DNA of 64,000 nt from Sphingomonas hankookensis. GTDB lineage: Bacteria; Pseudomonadota; Alphaproteobacteria; Sphingomonadales; Sphingomonadaceae. Below are positions 60,489-64,000 of the stretch, in pieces (the first letter of the stretch is position 1; each line of letters starts with the position of its first letter). Both the position numbers and the translations under genes were made by a program. Location: the NCBI RefSeq assembly GCF_028551275.1, contig NZ_CP117026.1, positions 62,001 through 126,000 on the forward strand, written 5' to 3'. The notes below the pieces were generated by a model. It was not told the origin of the DNA and did no database searches. It worked only from the letters and a program-made list of their open reading frames with translations.

Positions 60489-60956
60489 CTACTCGGTTCG
60501 CCGGGTGGGGGTGATCCGATGCTCGACGATCAGCGCCGCGACACGTTGTACGATGCGGCTCGGCACCTCGGCGATGATGGTGCTACCGTCGTTACCGGCG
60601 CGAACGTCGGGTCCGACCCATGCGAAATCGTTCACGTCGTCCCACACGATGCGTGATCGGTCATCGAGGCCGAAGGCCTCAATGAATCGCGGCGGCAGAG
60701 GGATGGATGCAGCCGGTGAATAATCGCGCGTCGTCAGTGGCACCATCAGGACACGGAGCCTTCCGGCTGAGCGATAGCTGCCAACCACCATGCAGGGGCG
60801 GAGTTTCGAGCCGTCCTCGTCGCCCCGGTTATGTTCATGCCGCCAGAGGTAGAAATACCAGATCAGGTCACCGGCTTGCGGTTCAATCGACGTACTGATC
60901 GTTCTGGACGGACCCGGCGCTGGGCGTCGCGGTCCTGATGGCGTGGATGGCTTCAT
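60489..60956 (-). CDS. PemK/MazF-like toxin
   Basis: The protein of up to 155 residues contains QAGDLIWYFYLWRHEHNRGD, SKLRPCMVVGSYRSAGRLRV and LMVPLTTRDY, the pattern of PemK-like growth inhibitors, which cut RNA in known cases. The only ordinary start is ATG 60956, which overlaps the antitoxin by 74 bp; an ATT next to the antitoxin stop is possible. It follows its antitoxin as usual for type II pairs. Confidence 0.75.
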   Translation of the reverse strand: MKPSTPSGPRRPAPGPSRTISTSIEPQAGDLIWYFYLWRHEHNRGDEDGSKLRPCMVVGSYRSAGRLRVLMVPLTTRDYSPAASIPLPPRFIEAFGLDDRSRIVWDDVNDFAWVGPDVRAGNDGSTIIAEVPSRIVQRVAALIVEHRITPTRRTE

Positions 60957-61149
60957 CGCTCAACTCCTGCGGCGAGAGCGCGAGGTGATCGAGGCGGGAC
61001 AAGCGTTCGAACTCGGAGGCGGGTAGCATGACCACGCGGGCAGCGCCGTTGCGCTCGATTGCGATCGGATGCGTCATCGCCTCGTCGTAATAGAAGCCGA
61101 ACCGCTTCGACACGTCGGTCGATCTGGCCTTTTCGATTGTAGGGGTCAT
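60883..61149 (-). CDS. Phd/YefM-like antitoxin
   Basis: The 88-residue protein starts MTPTIEKARSTDVSKRFGFY and has the prevent-host-death pattern ...THPIAIERNGAARVVMLPASEFERL... at residues 25-50, which dimerises and binds the operator. The C-terminal helical part should neutralise the overlapping toxin. A CTTCCGT/ACGGAAG palindrome lies upstream at 61275. Confidence 0.75.
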   Translation of the reverse strand: MTPTIEKARSTDVSKRFGFYYDEAMTHPIAIERNGAARVVMLPASEFERLSRLDHLALSPQELSDEAIHAIRTATPSAGSVQNDQYVD

Positions 61150-61274
61150 GGTTTCCCTCATCTTTCGTTACGCGGCCGGGGATCGATTAAGCCCTGCGTC
61201 CCTCCAGGATGGGACCCTCATCTGGTCCTGCCAATGTTGTAACGGCCATCTTTCTGTTACATGGGAATCCGTAT

Positions 61275-61291
61275 CTTCCGTAAAACGGAAG
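61275..61291. promoter_or_regulatory. Palindrome CTTCCGT-AAA-ACGGAAG
   Basis: The perfect 7-bp-arm inverted repeat is flanked by further TCCGT words (61268, 61296 and ACGGA at 61306). It lies 126 bp before the antitoxin start in an otherwise gene-free 268-bp gap and is a candidate operator. Confidence 0.45.
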
Positions 61292-61417
61292 ACAATCCGT
61301 ACACCACGGACCGCGCGGCTGCAACAGGCACTAACGGCAACAGGGACCGCTTCGGCGATGAAGCGATCCCCGTCGAGGTGGCGATACGGGCGACGCGTCA
61401 GCGCCGCCCGATGCCGG

Positions 61418-61894
61418 TCAGACCCTCTCGTCGACCGGCGCGGTGCTGGCACCCAGCCCGTCTCCGGTGTCATCGCCTGCGCCCGAGGTCGCCACGTCAC
61501 GGCCATCGGCGGTGAAAGGCAGCGCGGGTTCGCCATCGTCCGCCTTGACCCCGAGCGCGGCACCGACGTCGCGGCGCTTCTGGGCGCGCTGCCACACGAC
61601 GTTGTACGAGCCGTCGTCCTGGCGGAAGGCCGAGACCTGGAGCGGCGCGGCGAGCGACGGATCGTCGATGCGGCCGTTGAGGAACGCCTCGCCGGTGTTG
61701 TTGGAGGTGAGTTCAAAGAACGCGCCGACCTGCACCCACGTCCGGCCCGGGGTGAGCGCATGGATCTCGTAGCGCGGGGCGCGCGGATTGGACGACTGGA
61801 CCGGCTTCAGCGCGATCGTCATCGCGACCGCGAGGGTGGAAATGCGGCCCATGAAGATGCCCGCGTCGTTCTGCTTGATCTGACCGATGTTCAT
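61418..61894 (-). CDS. DUF736 family protein, copy 1
   Basis: The 158-residue protein begins MNIGQIKQNDAGIFMGRIST and carries the DUF736 domain over residues 1-120 (RYEIHALTPGRTWVQVGAFF, NNTGEAFLNGRIDDPSLAAP). DUF736 proteins are common on alphaproteobacterial plasmids and of unknown function. The first 121 residues are the same as in copy 2 (62862-63383); the tails differ completely. Confidence 0.85.
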   Translation of the reverse strand: MNIGQIKQNDAGIFMGRISTLAVAMTIALKPVQSSNPRAPRYEIHALTPGRTWVQVGAFFELTSNNTGEAFLNGRIDDPSLAAPLQVSAFRQDDGSYNVVWQRAQKRRDVGAALGVKADDGEPALPFTADGRDVATSGAGDDTGDGLGASTAPVDERV

Positions 61895-62035
61895 GACGTG
61901 TCTCCTGATGTCGTGCTGGACCCCATGTCCTCGACACCGATCTTCAATCCTCCTCCCCTCCCCGGCCCTTCGGCCGGGCAGGGCGCGATGAGCGCCCCTC
62001 ACCGACCGCGTTCTTCACGCGGACGGTGGTGCGTG
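61540..62035. repeat. Direct duplication, copy 1 (DUF736 core plus upstream region)
   Basis: About 0.5 kb here repeats almost exactly at 63040-63530. It covers the conserved DUF736 codons and the leader with two hairpins, CCCGGCC-CTTC-GGCCGGG (61961-61978) and GGGCGC-GATGA-GCGCCC (61981-61997). Differences are single bases and a 2-bp indel next to the start codon. Confidence 0.85.
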
Positions 62036-62081
62036 CGGGACGCGGATCGGGCTAGGTCAGGAGGATGTGCCGATGGCGCTG

Positions 62082-62540
62082 TTAGCTATCGGTCTCAGGC
62101 TTTCCCGGGACGATGGAGAGCGCAGGCGGTTTGAAGCCACCCAACCGGAAGTGCTCACCGATCGCGGCGAGGTCACCTAGAGCATTGTATTCCTGAAGCG
62201 TCAGCACGACGCTTTCGTTGTCGTCGGCCGAGAATATCGCGCGCGGACCATGACCTGGCCAGACCCGAACCTCGGGCGAGAACGACCCGGGCGAGCCTCC
62301 CGACCACGTCCTGAACGGAAGGTCGTTGGTGCAGCAGAAGTCCTCGATATCCTCGATATTGCCGTTCTGGACCTCGTGAGCATGGAGGCGCAGGGGTTCG
62401 CCGGATGTAACGGATTCAAGCGGTTCTCCCCCCCATTCGGTCGAGAGGCCGTAGAAATCGGCGAGTTTGTACAGTTCGGGCAGTCGATCGGCGGGAAGTT
62501 TCCCCCCGATCGTAATGGAGACGGAGACGCGGTCGGCCAT
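62082..62540 (-). CDS. Hypothetical protein between the two DUF736 genes
   Basis: The 152-residue acidic protein begins MADRVSVSITIGGKLPADRL and includes EVQNGNIEDIEDFCCTNDLP and RAIFSADDNESVVLTLQEYN. It appears to be a soluble alpha/beta protein. It lies within the spacer of the duplicated segments. No family recognised. Confidence 0.6.
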   Translation of the reverse strand: MADRVSVSITIGGKLPADRLPELYKLADFYGLSTEWGGEPLESVTSGEPLRLHAHEVQNGNIEDIEDFCCTNDLPFRTWSGGSPGSFSPEVRVWPGHGPRAIFSADDNESVVLTLQEYNALGDLAAIGEHFRLGGFKPPALSIVPGKPETDS

Positions 62541-62744
62541 GTCGGGACCTCGTGATGAAGTGGACGTGCCGGTCCCGCGAGCGGTGTCATCACCATTCGC
62601 CCGGCTATCCATTCATCACCCCCTTCCCTTGAGCGTGGCCCAGGTTCGAACTGCGATATCCTGTGCTTATACGGCGATAAAGCGAAGGAATAGCTAAATT
62701 ATCGATCCGATACGGTGTTGAATCGGGACTGGAGCCCATGAAGC

Positions 62745-62778
62745 AAAAAAAGGGCGACGCCGTGTGCCGGCGTTGCCC
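62745..62778 (-). terminator. Rho-independent terminator downstream of DUF736 copy 2
   Basis: On the minus strand GGGCAACGCCG pairs with CGGCGTCGCCC (one G-T pair) and is followed by seven T. A second hairpin, GGTGCCGTG/CACGGCACC, lies at 62827-62852 between it and the gene stop. The remaining 62541-62744 holds nothing recognisable apart from a possible AT-rich promoter near 62670-62700. Confidence 0.8.
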
Positions 62779-62861
62779 CGAGTTTCGGCGTGCGGGAGCG
62801 AAAGGGGGCGCGCCCGTGCGCCATGCGGTGCCGTGAGGGAGTGCACGGCACCGGGGGTGGA

Positions 62862-63383
62862 TCAGGCGTCCTCGGCGACGCGCTGGCGGCGACCGCGGCC
62901 CTTGCCGACCGGCTCCTCGACCGGGGCGGTGGTTTCGCCCAGGCCGTTGTCGGTGGTGCCCGCATCGTGATCGGGGCCGTTGCCGACCGGGCCGCCATCG
63001 GCGCCGAACGGCGGCGACAGATCGTCATCCGCCTTGACGCCGAGCGCGGCACCGACATCGCGGCGCTTCTGGGCGCGCTGCCACACGACGTTGTACGAGC
63101 CGTCGTCCTGGCGGAAGGCCGAGACCTGCAGCGGCGCGGCGAGCGACGGATCGTCGATGCGGCCGTTCAGGAACGCCTCGCCGGTGTTGTTCGAGGTGAG
63201 TTCGAAGAACGCCCCGACCTGCACCCACGTCCGGCCCGGGGTGAGCGCGTGGATCTCGTAGCGCGGCGCGCGCGGGTTGGACGACTGGACCGGCTTGAGC
63301 GCGATCGTCATCGCGACGGCGAGGGTGGAAATGCGGCCCATGAAAATGCCCGCGTCGTTCTGCTTGATCTGACCGATGTTCAT
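62862..63383 (-). CDS. DUF736 family protein, copy 2
   Basis: The 173-residue protein starts MNIGQIKQNDAGIFMGRIST like copy 1 and shares its first 121 residues. The tail is longer and different, ending in a basic VGKGRGRRQRVAEDA. It is followed by a strong terminator. The pair arose by duplication of about 0.5 kb, with independent 3' ends. Confidence 0.85.
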   Translation of the reverse strand: MNIGQIKQNDAGIFMGRISTLAVAMTIALKPVQSSNPRAPRYEIHALTPGRTWVQVGAFFELTSNNTGEAFLNGRIDDPSLAAPLQVSAFRQDDGSYNVVWQRAQKRRDVGAALGVKADDDLSPPFGADGGPVGNGPDHDAGTTDNGLGETTAPVEEPVGKGRGRRQRVAEDA

Positions 63384-63530
63384 GACGTGTCTCCTGTGAT
63401 GTCGTGCTGGACCCCATGTCCTCGACACCGATCTTCAATCCTCCTCCCCTCCCCGGCCCTTCGGCCGGGCAGGGCGCGATGAGCGCCCCTCACCGACCGC
63501 GTCTTCACGCGGACGGTGGATCGTGCGGCA
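63040..63530. repeat. Direct duplication, copy 2
   Basis: Partner of 61540-62035, in the same orientation and about 1.5 kb away. The leader hairpins are at 63452-63469 and 63472-63488. Together the copies are a substrate for recombination that would delete 62082-62540 and one DUF736 gene. Confidence 0.85.
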
Positions 63531-63548
63531 GGCGGACGATGTCGGTGC

Positions 63549-64000
63549 TCAGTGGGCGAGCTGGTCGGTGAGCGCGGTGCCGATATCGGCGTGCGCCGCG
63601 GCGAGCGCGCCGATCGCGCGGCTGACGACGTCGGTCGCCTCGTCGCTCGGATCGATGCACCAGCATTTGCCGGCGTGGCGGATGTCGATCAGCCGGTCGG
63701 ACTTGTTGTCGATCCCGAACGTGTAGCCTTGACGCTGGTCGAAGCCGGCGACGGTGACGTCGGTCGTTTTGGCCTTGATCGTGACGACGGGCGCGACCGC
63801 GGGGGTCAGCAGCACGGTATCGCGCGGCGTTTGCGCCTGTGGGACCAGCGCGGGTGCGGGCGGCTTGCCGAGCGTCGGCATCTTCGGGATCGGCACGAGG
63901 CCGTTCACCGCGTCCTGCGCCATGTCGGCCGCCATTGCGGTCGCCATGAAGATGGCGGTGCGCGCGAGATCCTGGGCGATGGCTTCGCGGTGCGGCTCGG
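63549..64000 (-). CDS. Hypothetical protein, partial (continues past window end)
   Basis: The frame is open from the window edge (EPHREAIAQDLARTAIF before an internal ATG at 63947) to the stop at 63549, so the start lies outside. The visible 150 residues have an Ala-rich helical start, a Pro-rich linker (GKPPAPALVPQAQTPRD) and a small domain with KCWCIDP. No family recognised. Confidence 0.6.
   Translation of the reverse strand, partial: EPHREAIAQDLARTAIFMATAMAADMAQDAVNGLVPIPKMPTLGKPPAPALVPQAQTPRDTVLLTPAVAPVVTIKAKTTDVTVAGFDQRQGYTFGIDNKSDRLIDIRHAGKCWCIDPSDEATDVVSRAIGALAAAHADIGTALTDQLAH

Noticed and set aside
61261..61515. 84-codon plus-strand gene
   Set aside because: It runs antisense into the end of DUF736 copy 1 and covers a palindromic regulatory region; composition is not protein-like.

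Overview
The window looks like a piece of accessory genome (a conjugative plasmid or an integrated conjugative element) from a sphingomonad-type alphaproteobacterium. The base composition is GC-rich. The SOS operator in front of umuDC is the alphaproteobacterial form (GTTC-N7-GTTC). The gene families (DUF736 proteins, IS1202-type elements, ParDE, a MobF relaxase, a CIO-type bd oxidase with DUF2474) fit that group. No replication gene, rRNA or tRNA was recognised. Assignments rest on recognising families by eye; no database search was run.

Layout. 1-3.5 kb: end of a thioredoxin gene, ccdA, a DUF1223 lipoprotein, and a cytochrome b / molybdopterin oxidoreductase pair. 3.5-6.9 kb: two related IS1202-type insertion sequences side by side. 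7-14.8 kb: HNH protein, SOS-controlled umuDC, a small element with IS21-like ends, envelope genes and a siderophore receptor. 14.8-18.8 kb: an insertion-sequence graveyard with an IS110 element sitting exactly inside an IS3 element, an IstA fragment and the tail of a traG gene. 18.9-19.5 kb: ParDE toxin-antitoxin.

19.5-39.6 kb is a coherent stress island. On the minus strand, S-(hydroxymethyl)glutathione dehydrogenase (frmA), a glyoxalase-like protein, S-formylglutathione hydrolase, NDH-2, DUF3422, UvrB, a UvrA2-like protein, a DyP peroxidase carrying an encapsulin-targeting tail, an encapsulin and a PRC-barrel membrane protein run nearly head to tail. Next come a glutathione-independent formaldehyde dehydrogenase and a LysR regulator, a formaldehyde-sensing FrmR repressor, a cyanide-insensitive quinol oxidase (with a tiny DUF2474 subunit), a bestrophin and a DksA/TraR-like protein. 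Five near-identical 16-17 bp palindromic sites precede frmA (two), frmR, the oxidase operon and the dksA-like gene, so one FrmR regulon probably ties the island together. The encapsulin gene is broken by a third copy of a 7-bp tandem repeat.

39.6-43 kb: a small Cys-rich membrane protein, WGR protein, TonB operon, a truncated IS1380 transposase fused in frame to a response regulator. 43.1-54.7 kb: a minus-strand conjugation operon with mostly overlapping genes: RHH accessory protein, TraD coupling protein, MobF relaxase, then ten small membrane, secreted or unknown proteins including a NERD protein and a CsgG-like protein. The order non-coding region / RHH / coupling protein / relaxase matches R388 oriT-trwA-trwB-trwC, so 54.7-55.2 kb, rich in inverted repeats, is the candidate oriT.

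55.2-64 kb would then be the leading region: a coiled-coil protein, an unusual ~0.86 kb array of ten hairpin modules, a SLOG/DUF2493 protein, ssb plus a decayed inverted ssb copy, a PemK-like toxin with its antitoxin, and two DUF736 genes in a ~0.5 kb direct duplication. The hairpin array and the FrmR-linked island are the two most novel-looking items.
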